Assembly (NCBI GenBank): GCA_020638525.1
Contig: JACKIL010000003.1
Span: forward strand, 276,505-340,504
Direction: 5' to 3'
Length of the DNA: 64,000 nt
From: Caulobacterales bacterium
GTDB lineage: Bacteria; Pseudomonadota; Alphaproteobacteria; Caulobacterales; Parvularculaceae
The notes beneath the pieces were generated by a model that saw only the letters and a list, made by a program, of their open reading frames with translations, made no database searches and was not told the origin of the DNA. A program made the position numbers and the translations under genes. Each line of letters begins with the position of its first letter. Position 1 is the stretch's first letter. This document shows, piece by piece, positions 34,744 to 43,232 of the stretch.

Positions 34744-35577
34744 CTAGAGCGCGGCGAGCGGATGACGGTCGACTATCCGTTTGCGCTCGGCGCGTGAGAT
34801 CGCCGTCAGCTGCGCCTGCTTGTTCAGATATTCCTGCGGCGTGACGCCGACAAAGGCTCTGAATTCCTTAATGAAATGCGACTGATCGTAAAAGGACTCG
34901 CCGGCTGCGGCCCGCCAGTCGCCGCCGGGCTTGCCCAGCATGTCCGCCGCGCGCAGCGCCCGATATTTGCGCTGCAGCAGCTTCGGCGAAGCGCCGAAAT
35001 AGCGCTTGGCGAGCCGGTCCGTCTGGCGGCGCGAAACGTCCATCATCTCGACTAGCCTGTCGAGCTCAAGGTCGCTGCCGTGCGTGATCCATGCCTCGAG
35101 CGCCCGCGGATAAGCGGAAACGCGCCGCGCGCGCTGCTCTAGCCGGCGCGCGAAGAACGTATCGGCGATCGCCGCCATTTCGGAGATGCTGCGCGCATTC
35201 TGGATCGCGTCGATGACAGGCGCGCCGGCGCGCCATTCAAGCGCGGTCACGTCGAGCATACGGTCGGCGGCGTGCTCCGCGCTGACGCCGAGAATGGCGT
35301 CCCAGCCGCGCGGCAGGATGCCGGCGCCGAATACCCGCGCACCGGAATCGATTTCGGCGACGTAAGCGCTCGTCGTCGGGCCGATCACAAAGGCGGAGGG
35401 GCAGCGCGTCATCAGCCCGTCCGCGAAACGGAGCCTAGCGGAGCCTGAAACGAGCACGCGAATATTGCCGATCTCCGCGCAGAGCGGCTGCACGAGCGCC
35501 TGGTCTGCGGTGAAGAAATAATAACAGCGAATGTAATCGCGGAGATCGATCCGCGGCAGGTGAAAGACGAGTTCCAT
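34744..35577 (-). CDS. AraC-family transcriptional regulator
   Basis: A 277-residue regulator. The ATG at 35577 gives MELVFHLPRIDLRDYIRCYY. Residues 1-150 form a ligand/oligomer domain of the DUF6597 type, and the C-terminal 100 residues a double helix-turn-helix (LDRLVEMMDVSRRQTDRLAKRYFG, then SFYDQSHFIKEFRAFVGVTPQEYL). The target genes are not apparent. It stands alone on minus, between a terminator and a patatin gene. The usual FYDQSHF...GVTPxxY end makes the family secure. Confidence 0.9.
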   Translation of the reverse strand: MELVFHLPRIDLRDYIRCYYFFTADQALVQPLCAEIGNIRVLVSGSARLRFADGLMTRCPSAFVIGPTTSAYVAEIDSGARVFGAGILPRGWDAILGVSAEHAADRMLDVTALEWRAGAPVIDAIQNARSISEMAAIADTFFARRLEQRARRVSAYPRALEAWITHGSDLELDRLVEMMDVSRRQTDRLAKRYFGASPKLLQRKYRALRAADMLGKPGGDWRAAAGESFYDQSHFIKEFRAFVGVTPQEYLNKQAQLTAISRAERKRIVDRHPLAAL

Positions 35578-35768
35578 CAAGGCCACATGTCTCTTGCGCC
35601 CGCACGGGAAAGCATCACGAGCACCGACAAGCCTAGCCCGGCCGCGCGCGCCTGTCGCCTGCAATCGCCCGCGCCCCGGCGCCGCACGGCGATTCCCCGC
35701 GGCGTCTGTGGCGAAAGCGCCGCGCCGCGCGGATCATTGCGATTGAGAAACGAAAGCAGGGATGCGCT

Positions 35769-36710
35769 TCAGGCCAGCAATTCCTCGATTTCCTCGCGCC
35801 GCTCGAGGAAGGCGCGCCGCCCCTCCTCGATGAACTCGTCGGCCCGGTCGAAGGCTGTGGGGAGCGCATCGCGCATGTCGGGCTCAAGGCAGATATCGGG
35901 CGGGGAGACCGCGGCATGGGCGCGGGCGAGGTGCATCTGGAAAATGTCGGCCGCCGCATAGGCGGTCTCGAAGAGGTGCGGGCGCTCGCGCGCGCGCAGT
36001 TTTGCGATCTCGATCTGCTGGTCGATGAGCTTGCGCGTATCCTCGATCAGTTTCGTCACTGTCTCGAGCGGCGTCGTCTCCGGCGCCGGCAAGGGCTCGC
36101 CGGCCGAAACGAGCACAGGCGGCGGAAAAGTGTGCGGCGGCGGCGGATTGAACCGGTCGAGGACGCGCGGCACGGCGTTGAGGTCGACCGAGACGACGAC
36201 ATCGGCGCCGAGCGCGCGGGCGAGACTCACCGGCGCCGGGTTGGCGATCGCGCCGTCGACGAGCCAGCGCCGCTCGCGGCGCACGGCGTGGAAGATGACG
36301 GGAATGGCGCTCGACGCGCGCGCCGCTTCGATCACCGAGCCTTCCGTGATCCAGACTTCTTCGCCCGTTCCGAGATCGACCGCGACGGCGCCGAATTTCA
36401 CCGGCAACGTCTCGATGCGCCGGTCATAGCCTGCGAAAGCCTTGAAGGCCGGCGCCGTATTCACCAGCCCGCCGCGCGCGACATTGAAAGAGAAAGCCTG
36501 CATCGCCGAGAGCGGCTGCAGCTCGCGCGCCCAGGCTTCAAAGGCTTCAAGCGCATTGAGGAGATAGGCGCCGCCGACGAGCGCGCCGACAGAGCAGCCG
36601 GCGACGACATCCGGCCTCAGGCCGCATTCCTCCATCGCGCGCAGAACGCCGATATGCGCCCAGCCGCGCGCTGCGCCAGAGCCGAGAACAAGGCCGAACT
36701 TCTTCGCCAA
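35769..36710 (-). CDS. Patatin-like phospholipase (RssA type)
   Basis: A 313-residue lipid acyl hydrolase. The oxyanion loop is GSGAARGWAHIGVL, the nucleophile elbow GCSVGALVGG (Ser41), and the partner Asp lies in LVDGAIANPAPV, the Ser-Asp dyad. After about residue 200 comes a Pro-rich segment and a charged helical tail. The start is TTG, with GGAG seven bases upstream. The gene lies next to the coaE-aroE-maf block but in RssA-like families it is not part of that pathway. The substrate is unknown. Confidence 0.88.
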   Translation of the reverse strand: MAKKFGLVLGSGAARGWAHIGVLRAMEECGLRPDVVAGCSVGALVGGAYLLNALEAFEAWARELQPLSAMQAFSFNVARGGLVNTAPAFKAFAGYDRRIETLPVKFGAVAVDLGTGEEVWITEGSVIEAARASSAIPVIFHAVRRERRWLVDGAIANPAPVSLARALGADVVVSVDLNAVPRVLDRFNPPPPHTFPPPVLVSAGEPLPAPETTPLETVTKLIEDTRKLIDQQIEIAKLRARERPHLFETAYAAADIFQMHLARAHAAVSPPDICLEPDMRDALPTAFDRADEFIEEGRRAFLERREEIEELLA

Positions 36711-36767
36711 GCGCCGCTCCGTGCAAGGATTTCCGTCGCCGGAAAGTGGGCCCGGCGCGCATTTCCG

Positions 36768-37382
36768 TCAACCGCGCGCGAGCGTCGCTGACAGTCTTTT
36801 AAGCTCGCTCATCACGCCTTCGACCTGCGCCTTCGTTTCCTCAAGCGGAAGGCCGGTGTCGATGACATAGTCTGCGCGCGCGCGCTTTTCCGCATCCGGC
36901 GTTTGCTGCGCCAGGATCGCTTCGAATTTCGCCTCGGTCATGCCGGGCCGCGCAAGCACCCGGGCGCGCTGCACATCCGCAGGCGCGGAGACGACGACGA
37001 TGGCGTCGAACATTTCCTCATAGGATTTTTCGAACAGGAGCGGGATATCGAGCATGACGATGTCGACATGATCGCTCTCGGCGCGCGCCAGAAAATCCGC
37101 GCGGTCATCGGACACCAGCGGATGCACGATTTCTTCCAGCCGGCGAAGTTTCTCCGGATTGCCGAGAACGAGCGCCGCGAGCTTCTCGCGGTCGACGGCG
37201 CCATCGACGATCGCCTCGGGAAAATCCTTGGCGACGGCAAGCGCTCCAGCGGCGCCTTTCGCATAAAGGCGATGTACTGCGTCGTCTGCATTCCAGGCGG
37301 CGGCGCCGAGCGCCTCAAACATTTTGAGGACGGTCGACTTGCCCATGCCGATGGAGCCTGTAAGGCCGACGACGATCATCAT
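36768..37382 (-). CDS. coaE: Dephospho-CoA kinase
   Basis: A 204-residue kinase that phosphorylates the 3'-OH of dephospho-CoA, the last step of CoA synthesis. The Walker A loop is GLTGSIGMGKST (residues 6-17), followed by AWNADDAVHRLY and VMLDIPLLFEKSYE. The ATG begins directly after the aroE stop, with no base between. Most alphaproteobacteria carry dnaQ directly downstream; here a patatin gene is there. Confidence 0.95.
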   Translation of the reverse strand: MMIVVGLTGSIGMGKSTVLKMFEALGAAAWNADDAVHRLYAKGAAGALAVAKDFPEAIVDGAVDREKLAALVLGNPEKLRRLEEIVHPLVSDDRADFLARAESDHVDIVMLDIPLLFEKSYEEMFDAIVVVSAPADVQRARVLARPGMTEAKFEAILAQQTPDAEKRARADYVIDTGLPLEETKAQVEGVMSELKRLSATLARG

Positions 37383-38252
37383 CTAACTCCGCGCCTCAAG
37401 CGCCTTTTCAAGGCGCGCGCGCAAATCCGCATCGACGACGGCGATGCTCCCAAGCCATGCCTTATACCCCGGAACGGCCTGATGCATCAGCATTGAAAGC
37501 CCGTCCATCACGCGAAGCCCCCGCGCCTTTGCAGCGGCGAGCAGAGCGGTTTCAAGCGGTTTATAGACGATGTCGGCGACGATGGCCGTTTCGGGAAGCC
37601 CTGCGAGATCAATCTCAAGCGGCGGCTCGCCCGTCATGCCGAGGCTTGTCGTATTGACGAGGAGCGAGGCGCCGGCGAGCGCCTGGTTTCGACTATCCCA
37701 AGGCGCGGTTTCGCCGCCCAGTTCTTTCGCAAGGACTTCCGCCTTTTCCGCCGTGCGGTTGAGGATAACGATAGGTGAAAAGCCAAGCGATTTGAGCGCG
37801 ATGATGACGCCGCGCGCCGCCCCGCCGGCGCCGAGAACCACGGCGCGCCCGCGCTTGTCATTCGCGGTCAGGATCGCCTCGAGGCCGCTCGCAAAACCGA
37901 TAATGTCGGAATTATCCGCATAGGGACCATCATCGCGGAAGGTGAGCATGTTCGCCGCACCCGCCGCCTTCGCTGCGTCGCTCGCGCTCGCTGCATATTT
38001 CAGCGCATGCTCTTTATGCGGGATGGTGACGTTGACGCCTTTCACGCCCATGGCTTTCAGCGCGTCCATCGCTCTCTCAAAAGCCGTATATCCCGGCTCC
38101 ACCGCAATGGGGAGATAGACGGCGTCGACGCCTTCGCGGCTTGCAAAAGTCTGGTGAATGAGCGGCGACAGGCTGTGGCCGACGGGCCAGCCAACGACGC
38201 CGGCCGTTTTAGGCGGAGCGGGTTTTACTACTGCTTTTTTCTTCGCCGCCAT
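37383..38252 (-). CDS. aroE: Shikimate dehydrogenase
   Basis: A 289-residue enzyme reducing 3-dehydroshikimate with NADPH in aromatic amino acid synthesis. An N-terminal extension of about 15 basic residues precedes the substrate-binding VGWPVGHSLSPLIHQTF; the catalytic Lys is in NVTIPHKEHAL; the NADPH loop is VVLGAGGAARGVI with NRTAEKA. The C-terminal GLSMLMHQAVPGYKAWLG is typical. One base overlaps maf, and coaE follows directly. Confidence 0.95.
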   Translation of the reverse strand: MAAKKKAVVKPAPPKTAGVVGWPVGHSLSPLIHQTFASREGVDAVYLPIAVEPGYTAFERAMDALKAMGVKGVNVTIPHKEHALKYAASASDAAKAAGAANMLTFRDDGPYADNSDIIGFASGLEAILTANDKRGRAVVLGAGGAARGVIIALKSLGFSPIVILNRTAEKAEVLAKELGGETAPWDSRNQALAGASLLVNTTSLGMTGEPPLEIDLAGLPETAIVADIVYKPLETALLAAAKARGLRVMDGLSMLMHQAVPGYKAWLGSIAVVDADLRARLEKALEARS

Positions 38253-38842
38253 CAGAAGGGCCTGACGCCCTGACCGGCGAGAAAGCCGAGGAGCGGATAG
38301 AGCGAAAGGCCGAGGACCGCGAAGTGATCGCCTTCAATCTGTTCGAAGAGATGCGCGCCGAGGCTTTCGATCTGGTAGGCGCCGACGCTTGCGAGAACGC
38401 CCTCGCCGGCCGCTTCAAGATAAGCCTCTATGTCTCTCTTCGTCATGGCGCGCATGACGAGTTTCGGCCGGTCGAGGCGGCGATAAACAATGGCCCCGTC
38501 TTTTGCGACGGCGACGGCGTTGATGAGCGTGTGGGCCTTACCCTGCATGTCGAGCAGGCGGTCGCACGCCTCCTCCATCGATTTCGGTTTGTCGAAGGCG
38601 CGTCCTTCAAATTCCATGATCTGGTCCGAACCGATGACGAGCGCGCCCGGCGCTGGGACAGCGAGCGCCTTTCGCACGGCGAGCGCCATGGCGATTTCCT
38701 CAAGGTCTTCGCCAGCCATCTCGCGCTTGATCTCGTCTTCGTCCACAGCCGGTTTCTGCACGCGGAAATCGAGCCCCGCACCTTTCAGAATCGCGGCGCG
38801 GATGGCGCTGCCGGAAGCAAGTACGAGATCGGGTCGGGACAT
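38252..38842 (-). CDS. maf: Maf-like nucleotide pyrophosphatase
   Basis: A 196-residue Maf protein, which hydrolyses non-canonical or canonical NTPs to NMP and is linked to cell-division control. The N-terminal motif is LASGSAIRAAIL, where many Mafs have SASPRR; the acidic catalytic loop VIGSDQIMEFEG and KPKSMEEACDRLLDMQGK are typical. The C-terminus SLYPLLGFLAGQGV is as in the alphaproteobacterial form. It overlaps aroE by one base. Confidence 0.92.
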   Translation of the reverse strand: MSRPDLVLASGSAIRAAILKGAGLDFRVQKPAVDEDEIKREMAGEDLEEIAMALAVRKALAVPAPGALVIGSDQIMEFEGRAFDKPKSMEEACDRLLDMQGKAHTLINAVAVAKDGAIVYRRLDRPKLVMRAMTKRDIEAYLEAAGEGVLASVGAYQIESLGAHLFEQIEGDHFAVLGLSLYPLLGFLAGQGVRPF

Positions 38843-38860
38843 GGCGGCCTTCGAGAAGCG

Positions 38861-39736
38861 TTATCGGTTCTGCCGCGCGGAAAGCTTGGTGATGATGGCG
38901 GCCGCCGTTTCCTCAACCGATTTTCGCGTTACGTCGATGACCGGCCAGCGGTGGCGCGCGTAAAGGCGCTTTGCCCGCAGCACTTCCTCGCGAATGCCCT
39001 CGATTTCGGAATAGGCGGAGGCTTTCTCCTCCGCATTCATCGCGCCGAGGCGGCTGAGGCGGATTTGCGCCAATCGATCCGGGCTCGCAATAAGTCCGAC
39101 AACCAAAGGCTTTCGCACCGTGAAGAGCGCAGGTGGCGGTTCTTGCCCCGGCACAAGCGGCACATTCGCGGCCTTGATGCCCCGGTTCGCGAGATACATG
39201 CAGGTTGGGGTCTTCGAAGTACGGCTGACACCCACAAGCACCACGTCGGCGGGTTCAAGGTCCCAGGACATCTGCCCGTCATCATGACTGAGCGTGAAGT
39301 CGAGCGCCTCGATCCGCCGGAAGTAGGCCTCGTTCATTTCATGCTGGGCGCCGGCGCGGCCTGTCTGTTCGTGGCCTAGATAATCCGCAAAAGCCGAGAG
39401 CACGGGATCGAGAACGGAGATGGCCGGAGTCTGTAACTCCGAGCAACGCACCTCGAGGAGGCGGCGCAGCTCCGGATTGACGACTGTGTAGAGGACAAGC
39501 CCCGGCGCAGCTTCGATTTCAGCGAGGACGCGCTCCATCTGCGTGCGCGATCTGATCAGCGCATAGATATGCTCAAGAGGCTTGGCCGCCGCGAATTGCG
39601 AGCTCGTCGCTTTCAGCATCGCATTGAGGGTTTCGCCCGTCGAATCCGAGACGAGGTGGACATGGAAGTAGCTCGCCAGCGGCAGGTTGATCTGCGCTGT
39701 CGCGTCTGCGTTCTGGGATCTCGACGTGGTCGGCAT
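38861..39736 (-). CDS. Pyruvate-phosphate-dikinase regulatory protein (DUF299/PSRP)
   Basis: A 291-residue bifunctional ADP-dependent kinase/Pi-dependent pyrophosphorylase that controls pyruvate phosphate dikinase or PEP synthase by phosphorylating an active-site Thr. Landmarks: HLVSDSTGET, the P-loop-like GVSRTSKTPT, CMYLANRGIKAANVPLVPG, VGLIASPDRL, and the C-terminal WPVIDVTRKSVEETA. I used the ATG at 39736; one at 39787 adds 17 residues. It is the first gene left of the probable origin and starts the maf-aroE-coaE unit. Confidence 0.92.
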   Translation of the reverse strand: MPTTSRSQNADATAQINLPLASYFHVHLVSDSTGETLNAMLKATSSQFAAAKPLEHIYALIRSRTQMERVLAEIEAAPGLVLYTVVNPELRRLLEVRCSELQTPAISVLDPVLSAFADYLGHEQTGRAGAQHEMNEAYFRRIEALDFTLSHDDGQMSWDLEPADVVLVGVSRTSKTPTCMYLANRGIKAANVPLVPGQEPPPALFTVRKPLVVGLIASPDRLAQIRLSRLGAMNAEEKASAYSEIEGIREEVLRAKRLYARHRWPVIDVTRKSVEETAAAIITKLSARQNR

Positions 39737-39787
39737 AACGCGCCGTATCTTCCCTTCGGTGAGCGGAACCCTGTGGAACTCTGGCAT

Positions 39788-40147
39788 GTGAAGGTTTTGT
39801 GTAAAACCTTCGCGGGCAGGAGATTACGCGGCCCCCCTGTTCAGCACTACCGGTTTTCTGCCCGCGCGGCGCCCATGCGGAAGGGAAAATTCCCGTCTGG
39901 GATGAAAGTCATGATGACCATCAACAGAGATGTGGATAGCTCAACCTTCCTTGCAGCTTTCTGAAGAAACTCTACGGCGGATCATTCGGTTGCGACGTTT
40001 TCCCCGAACCTGTTGACCTTTTGCTCCCCGGGAAGGATTGAGCGGAAAGCCGAGGGAGCTTATCGGAAAGTCGCAAGGGATGCGCTTTTTCCCCGAGATT
40101 CGGCCCTACTATTGGATTCATACTTTTTTAAGAAAGGTTAAAGAAGA
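39788..40147. other. Probable chromosome origin (oriC) region between hemE and PSRP
   Basis: A 360-base gene-free stretch between divergent hemE and the PSRP gene, the place of oriC in Caulobacter and many other alphaproteobacteria. It contains one DnaA-box match, TGTGGATAG (39931-39939, one mismatch to TTATCCACA in reverse complement); a perfect inverted repeat AAGGTTTT-GTGT-AAAACCTT (39791-39810); a 10-base direct repeat TTTTCCCCGA (39998-40007 and 40087-40096); and an A/T-rich end (40111-40147) with TTAA-N6-TTAA (40128-40141), one base short of the CtrA spacing. Only one good DnaA box is visible, so the call rests mainly on position. Confidence 0.6.
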
Positions 40148-41218
40148 ATGAAGGAAAAGGGCCTGCAAGGGTTGGATCATCCCTCGCCATTTATGCGAAC
40201 GCTTGCTGGCGAGGCGCAGGCCATACCGCCGATGTGGTTCATGCGTCAGGCGGGCCGGTACCTTCCCGAGTATCGCGCCGTGCGCGCGAAGGCGGGGTCG
40301 TTTCTCGATCTCTGCTTCAATCCAGAGCTCGCAAGCGAAGTGACCCTGCAGCCGGTCAGGCGCTACGATCTCGATGCGGCGATCCTGTTTTCGGACATCC
40401 TCGTCATCCCCCATGCGCTCGGGCAGAAACTTTCCTTCGTTGAAGGCGAAGGGCCGCGCCTTGAGCCAGCGATAACGAAGGCAGGTCTTGATCGATTGCG
40501 GGGACGAAACGTTCTCGAAGAACTAGCGCCGATTTTTGAGACGGTGGTGAAAACTCGCGCTGAGCTTGCCGAGAACAAGGCGCTGATCGGCTTCGCCGGC
40601 GCGCCGTGGACAGTCGCGACCTACATGCTCGCCGGAGGCCCGTCGAAAGATCCGGCTGCTTTGCGTTCGCTCTACTATGACGATCCGGACTTCATCACCG
40701 GGCTCATCGACATCATCATTGATGCCAGCATCGACTACCTGATTGCGCAGGTCGATGCAGGCGCGGATGCGCTCCAGCTCTTCGACACCTGGGCGGGCGG
40801 TCTTACTCCGGCGCTCACTGAAACGCTGTCGGTCATACCCATGCGCCGGATCGCTGAAGGCGTGAAAAAGGCTCGGCCCGGAACGCCGGTGATCTTCTTC
40901 CCTAAAAGCGTCGGCGCGCTCGCGGTGCGCTATGCGCAAGAACCCGCCTGCGATGCGATCGGCATCGACTTCTCACAGGACCCCCTCTGGGCGAGAGCCC
41001 ATCTCAGCGGCCATACCGTCGTGCAGGGCGGGCTCGACCCGCTGCTGACGGTGCATGGCGGCGCGGCGATGGAAACGGCTGCTGGCGAGCTTCTGAGAGC
41101 CTTTGACGGCGCGCCCTACATTTTCAATCTCGGCCACGGCTTCACGCCCGAAACGCCGCCCGAGAATGTCGCCGCGCTCGTGAACTATGTCCGCGCCGGC
41201 GCCTGGAGGAAGAACTGA
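40148..41218 (+). CDS. hemE: Uroporphyrinogen decarboxylase
   Basis: A 356-residue enzyme that removes four carboxyl groups from uroporphyrinogen III to give coproporphyrinogen III. Signature sequences are MWFMRQAGRYLPEYR near the N-terminus and GFAGAPWTVATYMLAGG in the middle; the substrate Asp lies in DAAILFSDILVIP. The start has AAAGAAGA before it. The stop overlaps the hemJ ATG by one base. The upstream A/T-rich leader is shared with the probable origin. Confidence 0.95.
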   Translation: MKEKGLQGLDHPSPFMRTLAGEAQAIPPMWFMRQAGRYLPEYRAVRAKAGSFLDLCFNPELASEVTLQPVRRYDLDAAILFSDILVIPHALGQKLSFVEGEGPRLEPAITKAGLDRLRGRNVLEELAPIFETVVKTRAELAENKALIGFAGAPWTVATYMLAGGPSKDPAALRSLYYDDPDFITGLIDIIIDASIDYLIAQVDAGADALQLFDTWAGGLTPALTETLSVIPMRRIAEGVKKARPGTPVIFFPKSVGALAVRYAQEPACDAIGIDFSQDPLWARAHLSGHTVVQGGLDPLLTVHGGAAMETAAGELLRAFDGAPYIFNLGHGFTPETPPENVAALVNYVRAGAWRKN

Positions 41219-41664
41219 TGCGCGAGGCCCTCGTCAGCGCCTATCCGTGGATCAAGGCGATCCACATCATCGCGGTCATCGCGCTGATGGCGGGGCTGAT
41301 GTATCTGCCGCGGCTCTTCATCTACCACCACCAGTCGGAGAAGGGCGGCGAGGCCGAGCGCTATTTCATCGTGATGGAGCGACGGCTCCTCAAGGGCATC
41401 CTCAATCCATCGCTTGTTGCGGTGTGGATTCTCGGCGGGCTCATGATCTACGCAAACCCGTCGCTCCTCTCGCAGGGCTGGTTCCACGTGAAACTAGCTG
41501 CGGTCATCGCCATCTCAGCCATTCACGGCGTCTATGCCGGAGCGCAGAAGAAGTTCTCGCGCGGCGAGCGGCCCCGGACGGAGAAATTCTGGCGGATCAT
41601 CAACGAGGTCCCTTTCGTCCTGATGATGGTCGCCGCCCTGATGGTGATCGTTCGGCCTTTCTGA
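41218..41664 (+). CDS. hemJ: Protoporphyrinogen oxidase HemJ
   Basis: A 148-residue membrane protein with four helices. The N-terminal AIHIIAVIALMAGLMYLPRLFIYHH carries the conserved His, and the RRLLKGILNPS and WFHVKLAAVIAISAIHG blocks fit HemJ. HemJ oxidises protoporphyrinogen IX in bacteria that lack HemG and HemY. It is coupled to hemE (TGATG). The 198 bases before rho show no gene or clear terminator. Confidence 0.9.
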   Translation: MREALVSAYPWIKAIHIIAVIALMAGLMYLPRLFIYHHQSEKGGEAERYFIVMERRLLKGILNPSLVAVWILGGLMIYANPSLLSQGWFHVKLAAVIAISAIHGVYAGAQKKFSRGERPRTEKFWRIINEVPFVLMMVAALMVIVRPF

Positions 41665-41862
41665 CCTCGCCGGAATAGTTGGGCGCCCCGATTGACGGCG
41701 GGGGACTGATCCCTATATCAAGGTCGGACCTTCCTTCCTTCGCAGCGCTTGGAACCCCGCCGACGGGCCGTGCTGCGCCAAGTCCGCCTTTATTGACCGA
41801 TCTCGCTGCGCCTCCCGCAGCCCGGATTCCGCCCATCATCCCCCCTTTTTCCAAGGCTTTCC

Positions 41863-43158
41863 ATGTCTGCGACCGAAACCGACCTCCCGTCCAAAATCTC
41901 CCTTGAGGAGCTGAAGACGAAATCCCCGACCGAGCTTCTTGAATTCGCCGAAAGGCTGGAGATCGAGAACGCGTCGATCCTGCGCCGGCAGGACATGATG
42001 TTCGCGATCCTGAAGGAGCTCGCGGAGGAAGGCGTCGAGATCAACGGCGGCGGCGTGATGGAAGTCCTCTCCGATGGCTTCGGCTTCCTGCGATCGCCGG
42101 AAGCGAACTACCTGCCCGGCCCGGACGACATTTACGTCTCGCCCTCGCAGATCCGCCGCTTCGGCCTTCGCACGGGCGACACGGTGCTCGGCGAGATCCG
42201 CAGCCCGAAGGACGGCGAGCGCTATTTCGCGCTCCTTAAAGTCGGGACGATCAATTTCGAGGATCCGGAAAAAGCGCGCCACAAGGTGCACTTCGACAAC
42301 CTGACGCCGCTTTATCCGGATGAGCGGCTGAAGATGGAAGTGACGACCGAAGAGGGCAAAAAGAAAGACCTCTCCTCGCGCGTCATCGATCTCGTCGCCC
42401 CGCTCGGCAAAGGCCAGCGCGCGCTCATCGTCGCGCCGCCCCGCACGGGTAAGACGGTTCTCCTCCAGAACATCGCGCACTCGATCGCGGCGAACCATCC
42501 GGAGTGTTACCTCATCGTTCTCCTCATCGACGAACGCCCTGAGGAAGTCACCGACATGCAACGCTCGGTCAAAGGCGAGGTCATATCCTCGACCTTCGAC
42601 GAACCGGCGACGCGCCACGTCGCGGTAGCGGAGATGGTCATCGAGAAAGCCAAGCGCCTCGTCGAACATGGCCGCGACGTCGTCATCCTGCTCGACTCGA
42701 TTACGCGCCTCGGCCGCGCTTACAACACGGTCGTGCCGTCTTCGGGCAAGGTGCTGACGGGCGGCGTCGACGCGAACGCCCTGCAACGCCCGAAGCGCTT
42801 CTTCGGCGCGGCGCGGAATATCGAGGAAGGCGGCTCGCTGACGATCATCGCGACGGCGCTTATCGATACAGGCTCGAAGATGGACGAAGTCATCTTCGAA
42901 GAATTCAAAGGCACGGGTAACTCCGAAATCGTGCTCGACCGGAAAGTCGCCGACAAGCGCGTCTTCCCGGCGATGGATATTCTCAAGTCCGGCACGCGGA
43001 AGGACGAGCTCATCACGCCGCGCGACCAGCTGCAGAAGATCTACGTGCTGCGCCGCATCCTTGCGCCTATGGGCACGACGGACGCGATCGAGTTCCTGCT
43101 CGACAAGCTGCGCCAGACCAAGACGAATGGCGACTTCTTCGATTCCATGAATACTTAA
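41863..43158 (+). CDS. rho: Transcription termination factor Rho
   Basis: A 431-residue hexameric RNA helicase. The N-terminal part (residues 10-110) contains the RNA-binding S1-like fold (GFGFLRSPEANYLPGPDDIYVSPSQI), and the ATPase part has Walker A APPRTGKT, Walker B-type DVVILLDSITRL, and the Q-loop/R-loop region SGKVLTGGVDANAL and GGSLTIIATALIDTGSKMDE. Length and order match the family. The hemE-hemJ-rho order is common near the alphaproteobacterial origin. Confidence 0.97.
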   Translation: MSATETDLPSKISLEELKTKSPTELLEFAERLEIENASILRRQDMMFAILKELAEEGVEINGGGVMEVLSDGFGFLRSPEANYLPGPDDIYVSPSQIRRFGLRTGDTVLGEIRSPKDGERYFALLKVGTINFEDPEKARHKVHFDNLTPLYPDERLKMEVTTEEGKKKDLSSRVIDLVAPLGKGQRALIVAPPRTGKTVLLQNIAHSIAANHPECYLIVLLIDERPEEVTDMQRSVKGEVISSTFDEPATRHVAVAEMVIEKAKRLVEHGRDVVILLDSITRLGRAYNTVVPSSGKVLTGGVDANALQRPKRFFGAARNIEEGGSLTIIATALIDTGSKMDEVIFEEFKGTGNSEIVLDRKVADKRVFPAMDILKSGTRKDELITPRDQLQKIYVLRRILAPMGTTDAIEFLLDKLRQTKTNGDFFDSMNT

Positions 43159-43232
43159 GGCCTGTCCTAGGCGGGCTTGCCGCCTTGGTAAAAACACTTA
43201 GTCTGCCCTCGAACATATCTCGGGGGGCGATC

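Noticed and set aside
40128..40141. CtrA box before hemE
   Set aside because: TTAA-N6-TTAA is one base short of the accepted N7 spacing; kept only as a remark within the origin entry.
43169..43185. Short hairpin after rho as an intrinsic terminator
   Set aside because: Only a 6-bp stem with no T run; too weak to call.
41836..43197. A 453-residue minus-strand open frame
   Set aside because: Antisense shadow of rho.
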